A DNA stretch of 24,853 bases from Spirochaetales bacterium (GTDB lineage: Bacteria; Spirochaetota; Spirochaetia; SZUA-6). The stretch spans positions 1 through 24,853 of the forward strand of contig QILZ01000013.1 of the NCBI GenBank assembly GCA_003233545.1, written 5' to 3'. The position numbers and the translations under genes are program-made. Positions 1 through 7,434 of this stretch are shown here, piece by piece (the stretch's first letter is position 1; every line of letters starts with the position of its first letter). A model generated the notes under the pieces. The model was not told the origin of the DNA. It was given only the letters and a program-made list of their open reading frames with translations, and did no database searches.

Positions 1-2088
1 CAGTTTATGGACCAGGTCAATCCTCTTGCAGAGCTTACACATAAGCGGAGACTGAATGCTCTCGGCCCGGGCGGATTGTCGAGGGACCGGGCCGGCTTCG
101 AGGTAAGGGATGTTCACTATACCCATTACGGGCGAATGTGCCCCATAGAAACTCCTGAAGGGCCCAATATCGGATTAATTGTTTCTCTTGCAAATTATAC
201 CCGTGTTAATGATTACGGTTTTCTGGAAACTCCTTACCGTAAGGTGATTAAGGGAAGGGCGACAAGAGAGATAGAGTATCTGTCTGCGATAGATGAAGAG
301 AGATATACGATAGCACAGGCAAACGCGCCTATCGATAAGAATGGTAACTTTTTAGAGAAACTTGTTCCTGTACGTAAGAGCGGGGATTATACGACAAAGA
401 TTCCTGAAGACATCCAGTACATGGATGTGTCTCCCAAGCAGGTTATCTCCGTTTCCGCTTCTTTAATTCCCTTTTTAGAACATGATGATGCAAACAGGGC
501 TCTTATGGGTTCTAATATGCAGCGTCAGGCTGTTCCCCTGCTGCGCCCCGAACCTCCGCGGGTAGGCACCGGGATGGAGGCTAAAACTGCGTACGATTCC
601 GGAGTGCTGGCTATTGCTAAAAGGCCGGGAGTTGTTATTCATGTGACATCGATGGAAATTCATGTACTTCCTGACAACGGCGGAGACCGGAATGTTGTGG
701 ACAGATACGAGCTTTTGAAATTTCAAAGAACGAATCAGGATACCTGTTTTAACCAGAAACCGATTGTTAAGGTCGGCGATAAAATTAAAGCCGGGACTGT
801 TCTTGCGGATGGTCCTGCAACGTACAATGGAGAACTGGCACTCGGAAGAAATGTGCTTGTTGCGTTTATGCCGTGGAACGGCTACAACTATGAAGATGCC
901 ATTCTTATATCGGAAAAGGTGGTACAGGATGATATTTTTACATCCATTCATATAAAAGAACTCACCATCGAGGTACGGGAGACAAAGCTCGGTCCTGAAA
1001 AGATAACGAGAGATATCCCAAATACAAACGAGCATGCCTTTGAGCATCTCGATGAAGAGGGGATAATCAGAGTAGGTGCCAAGGTTAAGTCCGGTTCGAT
1101 TCTTGTCGGCAAAGTTACGCCGAAGAGCGAAACAAGTTCCACTCCGGAGTTCCGGCTCCTTAATTCCATATTCGGTGAAAAAGCAAAAGAGGTGCGCGAT
1201 ACCTCCTTAAGAGTGCCCCATGGAATCGACGGCACCGTGATAGATGTTCAGAGGTTAAAACGTTCCGATGGTGATGACCTTAATCCGGGGGTGGAAGAAG
1301 TGGTAAAGGTTATCATAGCAACAAAGAGAAAGCTGCAGGAAGGTGATAAAATGTCCGGGCGCCATGGTAATAAGGGAGTTATTTCCCGGGTTTTGCCGGT
1401 GGAAGATATGCCCTACATGGAAGACGGCACTCCCGTCGATATTGTACTTAATCCTCTCGGTGTTCCTTCGAGGATGAACCTCGGACAGATATTGGAAACG
1501 GAGCTCGGGTGGGCCGCCTTGAATCTTGACGAATGGTATGCCACACCTGTTTTTCAGTCCGCAACAAATGAAATGATAGAGGAAAAACTTAAAAAGGCCG
1601 GATTACCGGTTAACTCAAAAACCATTCTGTACGACGGGCAGAGCGGAGAACCCTTTGAGAATCCGATTACCGTAGGCAACATATACATGCTCAAACTTCA
1701 TCACCTTGTGGATGATAAGATGCATGCCCGTTCTACGGGTCCCTACTCACTTGTTACACAGCAGCCGCTCGGAGGTAAGGCACAATTCGGAGGCCAGAGG
1801 CTGGGAGAAATGGAAGTGTGGGCGTTAGAAGCTTATGGAGCTGCAAATACGCTTCAGGAACTTTTAACTCTAAAGTCGGATGATATGACCGGGAGAGCAA
1901 AGATTTATGAGAGTATAGTCAAGGGTGAGGCCACATCGACGGCAGGACTGCCCGAGTCATTTAATGTTTTAGTGCAGGAACTCAGAGGGCTTGCACTGGA
2001 TATAACAATTTATGATGCGAAGGGAAAGAGAATCCCATTGACAGAACGTGATGAAGAGCTGATAAATCGTCAGGGGACCCGTTTTTAG
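1..2088 (+). CDS. rpoB: RNA polymerase beta subunit, 3' part (5' end outside window)
   Basis: Beta subunit of RNA polymerase, forming with beta' the catalytic cleft for transcription. The reading frame is open from base 1 (Gln-Phe before the first Met), and its first residue aligns to E. coli Gln513, so roughly 510 N-terminal residues are missing; about 695 residues remain. The start of the visible part is the rifampicin pocket (cluster I): Asp516 and His526 equivalents are kept, but the Ser531 equivalent is Asn (codon AAT at 55-57). Later motifs include GYNYEDAILISE (active-site region) and KMSGRHGNKGVIS, which carries conserved Lys/His residues near the catalytic centre; the C-terminal clamp segment ends normally. 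It is followed after 9 bases by rpoC, whose ribosome binding site (TAGGAGG) overlaps the rpoB stop codon, so the two are co-transcribed and probably translationally coupled. Identity is certain. Confidence 0.98.
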   Translation, partial: QFMDQVNPLAELTHKRRLNALGPGGLSRDRAGFEVRDVHYTHYGRMCPIETPEGPNIGLIVSLANYTRVNDYGFLETPYRKVIKGRATREIEYLSAIDEERYTIAQANAPIDKNGNFLEKLVPVRKSGDYTTKIPEDIQYMDVSPKQVISVSASLIPFLEHDDANRALMGSNMQRQAVPLLRPEPPRVGTGMEAKTAYDSGVLAIAKRPGVVIHVTSMEIHVLPDNGGDRNVVDRYELLKFQRTNQDTCFNQKPIVKVGDKIKAGTVLADGPATYNGELALGRNVLVAFMPWNGYNYEDAILISEKVVQDDIFTSIHIKELTIEVRETKLGPEKITRDIPNTNEHAFEHLDEEGIIRVGAKVKSGSILVGKVTPKSETSSTPEFRLLNSIFGEKAKEVRDTSLRVPHGIDGTVIDVQRLKRSDGDDLNPGVEEVVKVIIATKRKLQEGDKMSGRHGNKGVISRVLPVEDMPYMEDGTPVDIVLNPLGVPSRMNLGQILETELGWAALNLDEWYATPVFQSATNEMIEEKLKKAGLPVNSKTILYDGQSGEPFENPITVGNIYMLKLHHLVDDKMHARSTGPYSLVTQQPLGGKAQFGGQRLGEMEVWALEAYGAANTLQELLTLKSDDMTGRAKIYESIVKGEATSTAGLPESFNVLVQELRGLALDITIYDAKGKRIPLTERDEELINRQGTRF

Positions 2089-2097
2089 GAGGAAAAA

Positions 2098-5000
2098 ATG
2101 AGGGATTTACAGGATTTTGATCATATAATGATTAAGCTTGCCTCTCCGGATCAGATAAGAGCGTGGTCCTATGGAGAGGTCAAGAAACCTGAAACTATAA
2201 ATTACCGTACTCTGCGTCCGGAGAGAGACGGCCTTTTTTGTGAGAGAATATTCGGAACAACAAAGGAATGGGAGTGCTACTGCGGTAAGTTTAAATCCAT
2301 TCGGTATAAGGGCGTTATATGCGACCGGTGCGGAGTGGAAGTTACTCATCCCAAGGTACGCAGAGAGAGAATGGGTCATATCGAGCTTGCCTCTCCGGTA
2401 TCCCATATATGGTATTACAGATCTGTCCCGTCCAGAATGGGTCTTCTGCTCGATCTATCCATAGCAGCTTTAAGGTCCATACTGTACTATGAAAAGTATG
2501 TCGTTATCGATGCCGGGGATACCGATCTTAAAATGATGCAGCTTTTAACGGAGGATGAGTATATAGAAGCGCAGGAGAGATATGGTATGGCATTTACAGC
2601 CGGAATCGGTGCGGAAGCCATACGTACACTGCTCGAATCTATAGACCTCGATGCTCTTTCCGTTGAACTTCGACAGAAGATGAAGGAAAAGGGAGCAAAG
2701 TCCGATAAGAGACTGTTAAAGAGAATTTCCATAATCGAAGATTTCAGGGATTCGGGGAACCGTCCGGAATGGATGATTTTAGATGTTATTCCTGTAATTC
2801 CGCCGGAGTTACGCCCCATGGTACAGCTTGACGGCGGCAGGTTTGCAACTTCGGATTTAAATGATCTTTACAGAAGGGTTATTAACAGAAATAACAGATT
2901 AAAGAGGCTCCTGATTTTAAATGCTCCGGATATAATCATAAGAAATGAGAAAAGGATGCTTCAGGAAGCAGTGGATGCGCTCTTTGACAATTCCAAGAAG
3001 AAACGTGTTGTAAAGGGTGCATCCAACAGGCCTTTAAAATCCCTTTCCGATCTTCTTAAGGGAAAACAGGGGCGGTTCCGGCAGAATCTTTTAGGCAAGC
3101 GGGTGGATTATTCAGGCCGTTCCGTTATTGTAGTCGGACCCGAGCTCGAACTGCACCAGTGCGGGCTCCCGACTAAGATGGCGATGGAACTGTTTAAACC
3201 TTTTATTATGAAGAAGCTTGTAGAGAAGGATATTGTTTATAATATAAAAAAGGCAAAAACTCTTGTGGAGCAGGAAACTCCCGAGGTCTGGGCTGTTCTG
3301 GAGGAGGTTGTTCAGGAACATCCTGTTATGCTGAACCGTGCTCCTACACTTCACAGGCTTGGAATCCAGGCTTTTGAACCTGTGCTTGTCGAGGGGAAAG
3401 CCATTAAGCTTCATCCGCTGGTATGCCATGCTTTTAATGCGGATTTTGACGGCGATCAGATGGCTGTTCATGTGCCACTTACTCCGGAGGCTCAGATAGA
3501 GTGCTGGACCCTTATTTTATCGTCGAGGAACTTATTAAATCCTGCAAACGGCAGTCCTATAGTGATACCGACACAGGATATGGTTCTGGGATTAAACTAT
3601 CTTACCACGATACGTAAAGGTGCCCATGGAGAGGGAAAGTACTTCTCTTCATTTGAGGAGGTTCTGCTCGCCGTGGATTCCAAGAGTGTGGACTATGAAG
3701 CGCAGATTAATGTTAAGATAAAAGGGAAATGGACTAAAACGACACCGGGGAGAATAATTCTAAATGAGGAACTTCCTGAGGAGGTCGGTTTTTTAAACTT
3801 TACGGTCGGCGAAAAGGAACTGAAGAGCCTTATTGCTAACGCCTATAAAGATTATGGTCCCGCTGTCACTGTAAAGATGCTCGATAAGATTAAACACCTT
3901 GGGTTTACCTATGCAACGAGATTCGGCGCCACCATCGGAATGGATGATATTGTTATTCCCGATGCCAAGAAAAAGATGATCGAAAAGGCAAACAGGCAGG
4001 TGGAGGAAATACAGAAACAGTATCTTCAGGGGCATATTACGAATGAAGAACGTTATAACAGAGTAGTAGAGGTCTGGAGTACAACAAACGAAAATATTAC
4101 GAATGAGCTGATGGAAGTGCTTAAGAAAGACAGGGGAGGTTTTAACCCTGTCTATATGATGGCAAACTCTGGTGCCAGGGGAAGCAGGAGCCAGATCAGG
4201 CAGCTTTCGGGCATGAGAGGGTTAATGGCAAAGCCGTCCGGTGATATTATTGAACTTCCCATAAGATCGAATTTTAAGGAAGGGCTTTCGATAATCGAAT
4301 TCTTTATATCTACGAACGGAGCACGAAAAGGGCTTGCAGATACCGCATTAAAAACGGCTGATGCAGGTTATCTGACACGGCGCCTTGTGGATATTGCCCA
4401 GGATGTTGTTGTTAACGAAGAAGACTGCGGTACGATTAACGGAATAGAAATGAAGGCTATAAAGGACGGCGAAGATGTCGTGGAACCCTTACGTGACAGG
4501 ATTGTCGGCAGATTTACCCTCGAGCGTGTTAAGCACCCCATAACAGGTGAAATTATCGTCGCTGTAAATCAGGGAATAACGGATGAAATAGCCGAAAGAA
4601 TCGAAAATGTAGGCGTCGAGAGTGTAAGGATAAGAACCGTTTTAACCTGTGAGGCGGAACACGGTGTCTGCAGGAAGTGCTACGGAAGAAACCTGGCCAC
4701 GAATAAAACGGTGAATATCGGCGAGGCCGTCGGTATTATAGCTGCACAGAGTATAGGACAGCCCGGGACACAGCTTACGATGAGAACCTTCCATATAGGA
4801 GGTGTAGCTACAAAGGTAAGCGAAGAGAATAGAATTTCCCTTAAATATCCGGTGGTTCTATCGGAGATAAAGGGAAATGTGATCGAGCTCAACGAAGGCA
4901 ATCTCCTGTTTGCCCGAAAGGGGTTTGTTATAGTTAATAAAGTCTTAAAAAGAATTCCTTTTGGTAAAAAAGATAAGATCATGGTGGAAGACGGGCAGAA

Positions 5001-6318
5001 GGTTTTAAAAGGTGAGGTTATTCTTAAAAGCGGAGAAAAAGAGGTGCAATCCGATGAGATTGCATATATGCGAATCTCCAAAAAGGAGATACTGCTGATT
5101 ACCCAGCCTCAGCGGGTAAATATACGTAACGGTTCGGAACTGCTTTTCAGAGTGGGTGATATAGTTGCGGCGGAAGAAACAATTGCGTTTTTTGATCCCT
5201 TCAGTGAGCCGATAGTATCGGAAGCTGACGGAATTGTAAAATTCGAAGATATAGTTCTCGGGACAACGCTGAAAGAGGAGATCAACGAAGATACCGGTAA
5301 AATAGAGAAAAAGATTGCAGAGTTTTCCTTGGAATCTCTCCAGCCGAGAATTGCAATAGTCGATGAAAACGGTAACGAGGTGGCCGGGTACTATCTGCCT
5401 GGCTCTGCATACTTAAATGTAGAAGAAGGTGAAAAGATTAAAGCAGGAAAGATCCTTGCAAAGCTTTTAAAGGAAAGTGTTAAAACAAGAGATATAACCG
5501 GTGGATTACCGAGGGTTGGTGAGCTTTTCGAAGCGAGGGTGCCTAAGAATCCGGCAGTCCTTGGGAAAATAGGCGGTAAGGTTTCTTTCGGCGGTATCGT
5601 GAAATCAAACAGAGTAATTATTGTCACCGATCCGTACGGCATGGAGTACAAGCATCTGGTTCCAATGGGTAAACATCTTTTAATAAGGGACGGGGATACG
5701 GTGGAAGCAGGCGAACCGCTGTGCGACGGTAATATAGATCCGCACGATGTTCTTCAGATCCTCGGTGAGAATGCCCTCCAGTTCTACCTTGTAAATGAGA
5801 TACAGGAGGTTTACAGGCTTCAGGGTGTAAATATCAACGATAAGCATATCGGGGTCATAATACGTCAGATGATGAAGAAAGTGGAAATAATGGATGTCGG
5901 AGATACGGGTTTGATATACAACCAGCAGGTTGATAAGTATAAATTCCATGAAGAGAACAGAAAGGTAGAGAGAGAGGGCGGGCAGCCCGCTGTTGGCAGG
6001 CCGCTTCTGCTTGGAATTACCCGTGCGTCGCTGAACATAGATTCCTTTATTTCCGCTGCGTCTTTTCAGGAAACAACACGTGTTCTTACAAATGCGGCAA
6101 TTGCCGGAAGCGTGGATCACTTAAGAGGTTTAAAGGAGAATGTAATTATAGGTCACTTGATTCCTGCCGGAACAGGAATAAAACAGTATCGTAAAATTAA
6201 GCTTTATGATGAAAATATGGAGGATCTCGACATCTCCATCAATAAGATATTGGAAGAAAAGAAAAAGGAATTAAAGGTTGTGCTGCAGGATAATGCTGTA
6301 AATAATACGATTCAATAG
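2098..6318 (+). CDS. rpoC: RNA polymerase beta' subunit
   Basis: Largest RNA polymerase subunit, carrying the catalytic magnesium site. At 1406 residues it is the same size as E. coli RpoC (1407). Visible features in order: N-terminal zinc site Cys60, Cys62, Cys75, Cys78; the NADFDGDQ catalytic loop with Asp449, Asp451 and Asp453; second zinc site Cys777, Cys851, Cys858, Cys861; then the bridge-helix/trigger-loop region with TMRTFHIGG (His899, equivalent to E. coli His936). All catalytic and zinc residues are intact. The start ATG is preceded by AGGAGG at the rpoB stop. The frame ends at 6318 before a 244-base gap that carries terminator-like and promoter-like sequences, so rpoBC transcription probably partly ends there. 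Confidence 0.99.
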   Translation: MRDLQDFDHIMIKLASPDQIRAWSYGEVKKPETINYRTLRPERDGLFCERIFGTTKEWECYCGKFKSIRYKGVICDRCGVEVTHPKVRRERMGHIELASPVSHIWYYRSVPSRMGLLLDLSIAALRSILYYEKYVVIDAGDTDLKMMQLLTEDEYIEAQERYGMAFTAGIGAEAIRTLLESIDLDALSVELRQKMKEKGAKSDKRLLKRISIIEDFRDSGNRPEWMILDVIPVIPPELRPMVQLDGGRFATSDLNDLYRRVINRNNRLKRLLILNAPDIIIRNEKRMLQEAVDALFDNSKKKRVVKGASNRPLKSLSDLLKGKQGRFRQNLLGKRVDYSGRSVIVVGPELELHQCGLPTKMAMELFKPFIMKKLVEKDIVYNIKKAKTLVEQETPEVWAVLEEVVQEHPVMLNRAPTLHRLGIQAFEPVLVEGKAIKLHPLVCHAFNADFDGDQMAVHVPLTPEAQIECWTLILSSRNLLNPANGSPIVIPTQDMVLGLNYLTTIRKGAHGEGKYFSSFEEVLLAVDSKSVDYEAQINVKIKGKWTKTTPGRIILNEELPEEVGFLNFTVGEKELKSLIANAYKDYGPAVTVKMLDKIKHLGFTYATRFGATIGMDDIVIPDAKKKMIEKANRQVEEIQKQYLQGHITNEERYNRVVEVWSTTNENITNELMEVLKKDRGGFNPVYMMANSGARGSRSQIRQLSGMRGLMAKPSGDIIELPIRSNFKEGLSIIEFFISTNGARKGLADTALKTADAGYLTRRLVDIAQDVVVNEEDCGTINGIEMKAIKDGEDVVEPLRDRIVGRFTLERVKHPITGEIIVAVNQGITDEIAERIENVGVESVRIRTVLTCEAEHGVCRKCYGRNLATNKTVNIGEAVGIIAAQSIGQPGTQLTMRTFHIGGVATKVSEENRISLKYPVVLSEIKGNVIELNEGNLLFARKGFVIVNKVLKRIPFGKKDKIMVEDGQKVLKGEVILKSGEKEVQSDEIAYMRISKKEILLITQPQRVNIRNGSELLFRVGDIVAAEETIAFFDPFSEPIVSEADGIVKFEDIVLGTTLKEEINEDTGKIEKKIAEFSLESLQPRIAIVDENGNEVAGYYLPGSAYLNVEEGEKIKAGKILAKLLKESVKTRDITGGLPRVGELFEARVPKNPAVLGKIGGKVSFGGIVKSNRVIIVTDPYGMEYKHLVPMGKHLLIRDGDTVEAGEPLCDGNIDPHDVLQILGENALQFYLVNEIQEVYRLQGVNINDKHIGVIIRQMMKKVEIMDVGDTGLIYNQQVDKYKFHEENRKVEREGGQPAVGRPLLLGITRASLNIDSFISAASFQETTRVLTNAAIAGSVDHLRGLKENVIIGHLIPAGTGIKQYRKIKLYDENMEDLDISINKILEEKKKELKVVLQDNAVNNTIQ

Positions 6319-6336
6319 GATATTGCACATCTCTAC

Positions 6337-6365
6337 TTGATTCTTTATTGATTGTCTGTTATATT
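6337..6365 (+). promoter_or_regulatory. Candidate extended -10 promoter downstream of rpoC
   Basis: TTGATT (6337-6342), a 17-base spacer, then TATATT (6360-6365) preceded by TGT, an extended -10 signature. Expected start of transcription is near 6372 at a G-rich stretch. It starts 18 bases after the rpoC stop. What it would drive is unclear, because a terminator-like hairpin ends at 6462; reading through would give rpsL and rpsG mRNA. Sequence match only. Confidence 0.45.
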
Positions 6366-6387
6366 TTACCGGATCGGGGAGGGGCGG

Positions 6388-6402
6388 CCGATAAAAGATC
6401 GG
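6388..6402 (+). repeat. Short inverted repeat in rpoC-rpsL gap
   Basis: CCGAT (6388-6392), loop AAAAG, ATCGG (6398-6402): a perfect five-base-pair hairpin about 16 bases after the predicted start of the upstream promoter. It follows a G-rich run (GGGG and GGGG with flanking GG pairs, 6371-6387). It has no T-tract, so it is not a terminator by itself; it could be part of a leader fold. Confidence 0.3.
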
Positions 6403-6427
6403 TATGCTGGATGATATATTCAGTATA

Positions 6428-6462
6428 AAAGTGTTGGTTTAAAATCAGTACTTTCATTTTTT
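6428..6462 (+). terminator. Weak intrinsic terminator candidate after rpoC
   Basis: Eleven-pair stem with three G-U pairs: arm 6428-6438 pairs with 6444-6454, loop of five bases, then CA and six T (6457-6462). The stem is A/T-rich, so termination is probably partial. It sits 110 bases after the rpoC stop and 31 bases before the next -35 element, a sensible place to separate rpoBC from the str group. Confidence 0.45.
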
Positions 6463-6465
6463 CAA

Positions 6466-6491
6466 CCTATTATAGAAATATGTGTAATAGG
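6466..6491 (+). repeat. Inverted repeat directly upstream of -35 element
   Basis: CCTATTA (6466-6472) and TAATAGG (6485-6491) are perfect seven-base inverted arms separated by 12 bases. The repeat ends one base before the TTGACT element. It could be a regulator site or part of an RNA hairpin in readthrough transcripts from rpoC. Confidence 0.4.
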
Positions 6492-6492
6492 C

Positions 6493-6521
6493 TTGACTTT
6501 TTTTTAATCTATTGATAGATT
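6493..6521 (+). promoter_or_regulatory. Candidate promoter for rpsL-rpsG-fusA (str group)
   Basis: TTGACT (6493-6498), exactly 17 bases, then TAGATT (6516-6521). The -35 matches consensus at five of six positions and the -10 at four of six. The spacer begins with a T-run. Predicted transcription start is near 6528, giving a leader of about 35 bases before the rpsL ATG at 6563. Best promoter candidate for the str genes. Confidence 0.6.
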
Positions 6522-6542
6522 TTCGTTTCACATAGTCTATCA
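6506..6542 (+). repeat. Three-arm inverted repeat overlapping -10, possible operator
   Basis: AATCTAT (6506-6512) and ATAGATT (6515-6521) are perfect inverted arms around a two-base centre and cover the spacer and -10 of the str promoter. A further arm, TCTATCA (6536-6542), is the reverse complement of TGATAGA (6513-6519). Alternative pairing between these arms, or protein binding to the centre, could control the promoter. No regulator can be named. Confidence 0.4.
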
Positions 6543-6562
6543 GATGGGAGATTTGTGTTTAT

Positions 6563-6937
6563 ATGCCAACTATAAATCAGTTGATAAGAAAAGGCAGAAA
6601 GAAGATTATAAAGAAAACAAAAGCGCCTGCGCTGCAGGGTTGTCCTCAGAAACGAGGAGTATGTACGAGGGTTATGACCATAACACCCAAGAAACCTAAT
6701 TCCGCATTGAGAAAGGTTGCAAGGGTAAGGCTGTCGAACGGTATCGAGGTTACGGCATACATTCCCGGCATCGGACATAATCTGCAGGAGCACTCGGTAG
6801 TGCTTATAAGGGGAGGCAGGGTAAAGGATCTGCCTGGTGTCAGGTATCATATCGTACGTGGTGCTAAGGATACCCTCGGGGTCGAGGATAGAAAAAAGAG
6901 CAGGTCGAAGTACGGTACCAAGAAGCCGAAGGCGTAA
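6563..6937 (+). CDS. rpsL: 30S ribosomal protein S12
   Basis: S12 of the small subunit lies at the decoding centre and controls accuracy. The product is 124 residues, as usual. The two regions where streptomycin-resistance changes occur are wild type: Lys43 in TPKKPNSALRK and Lys88 in GGRVKDLPGVRYH. Asp89, the methylthiolation target of RimO in other bacteria, is present. The ribosome binding site GGGAG (6546-6550) is about 12 bases from the ATG, slightly long. It opens the str group and is followed after 14 bases by rpsG. Confidence 0.99.
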   Translation: MPTINQLIRKGRKKIIKKTKAPALQGCPQKRGVCTRVMTITPKKPNSALRKVARVRLSNGIEVTAYIPGIGHNLQEHSVVLIRGGRVKDLPGVRYHIVRGAKDTLGVEDRKKSRSKYGTKKPKA

Positions 6938-6951
6938 ACGAGGAATTATAT

Positions 6952-7422
6952 ATGCCAAGACGAAGGGTAGTTCAGAAGAAAGTTGTATATCCCGATCCGA
7001 AGTACAGAAGTGCTGTTCTTTCCAAATTTATTACCAGGATGATGTACTCCGGTAAGAAGGCGATTGCAACGAGAATTGTTTATGATGCATTTAAGGCTAT
7101 GGAAGAAAAATTAAAGAAGGAACCTCTCGAGGTTTTTTTAAAAGCACTGGAAAACGTTAAGCCTATTGTAGAGGTGAAATCGAGGAGAGTGGGCGGATCG
7201 ACATACCAGGTTCCTGTTGAAATTCGGGATAGCAGGCGTGATGCACTGGCCATGAGGTGGATTATACAGTTCGCACGTAAGAGAAGCGGCAAGTCCATGA
7301 GTACGAAGCTGTCGGCGGAATTAATGGATGCGTATAATTCTACAGGTGCATCATTTAAAAAGAAAGAGGACACCCATCGAATGGCTGAGGCTAACAAGGC
7401 CTTTGCTCATTACAGATGGTAG
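6952..7422 (+). CDS. rpsG: 30S ribosomal protein S7
   Basis: S7 nucleates assembly of the 30S head by binding the 3' domain of 16S rRNA and lines the E site. It is 156 residues, full length, with the typical start MPRRR and motifs VGGSTYQVPVE and RWIIQFARKR. The ATG follows CGAGGAA with good spacing. In E. coli S7 is the feedback repressor of the str operon, acting in the rpsL-rpsG spacer; here that spacer is only 14 bases, so that mechanism cannot work in the same form. The stop is 12 bases before the chosen fusA start. Confidence 0.99.
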   Translation: MPRRRVVQKKVVYPDPKYRSAVLSKFITRMMYSGKKAIATRIVYDAFKAMEEKLKKEPLEVFLKALENVKPIVEVKSRRVGGSTYQVPVEIRDSRRDALAMRWIIQFARKRSGKSMSTKLSAELMDAYNSTGASFKKKEDTHRMAEANKAFAHYRW

Positions 7423-7434
7423 TTGTTTTTGGAT

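Noticed and set aside
6466..6505. CCTATTA/TAATAGG hairpin followed by eight T as a second terminator
   Set aside because: The T-run starts six bases after the stem and includes the end of the -35 element; a protein or promoter site is the better reading.
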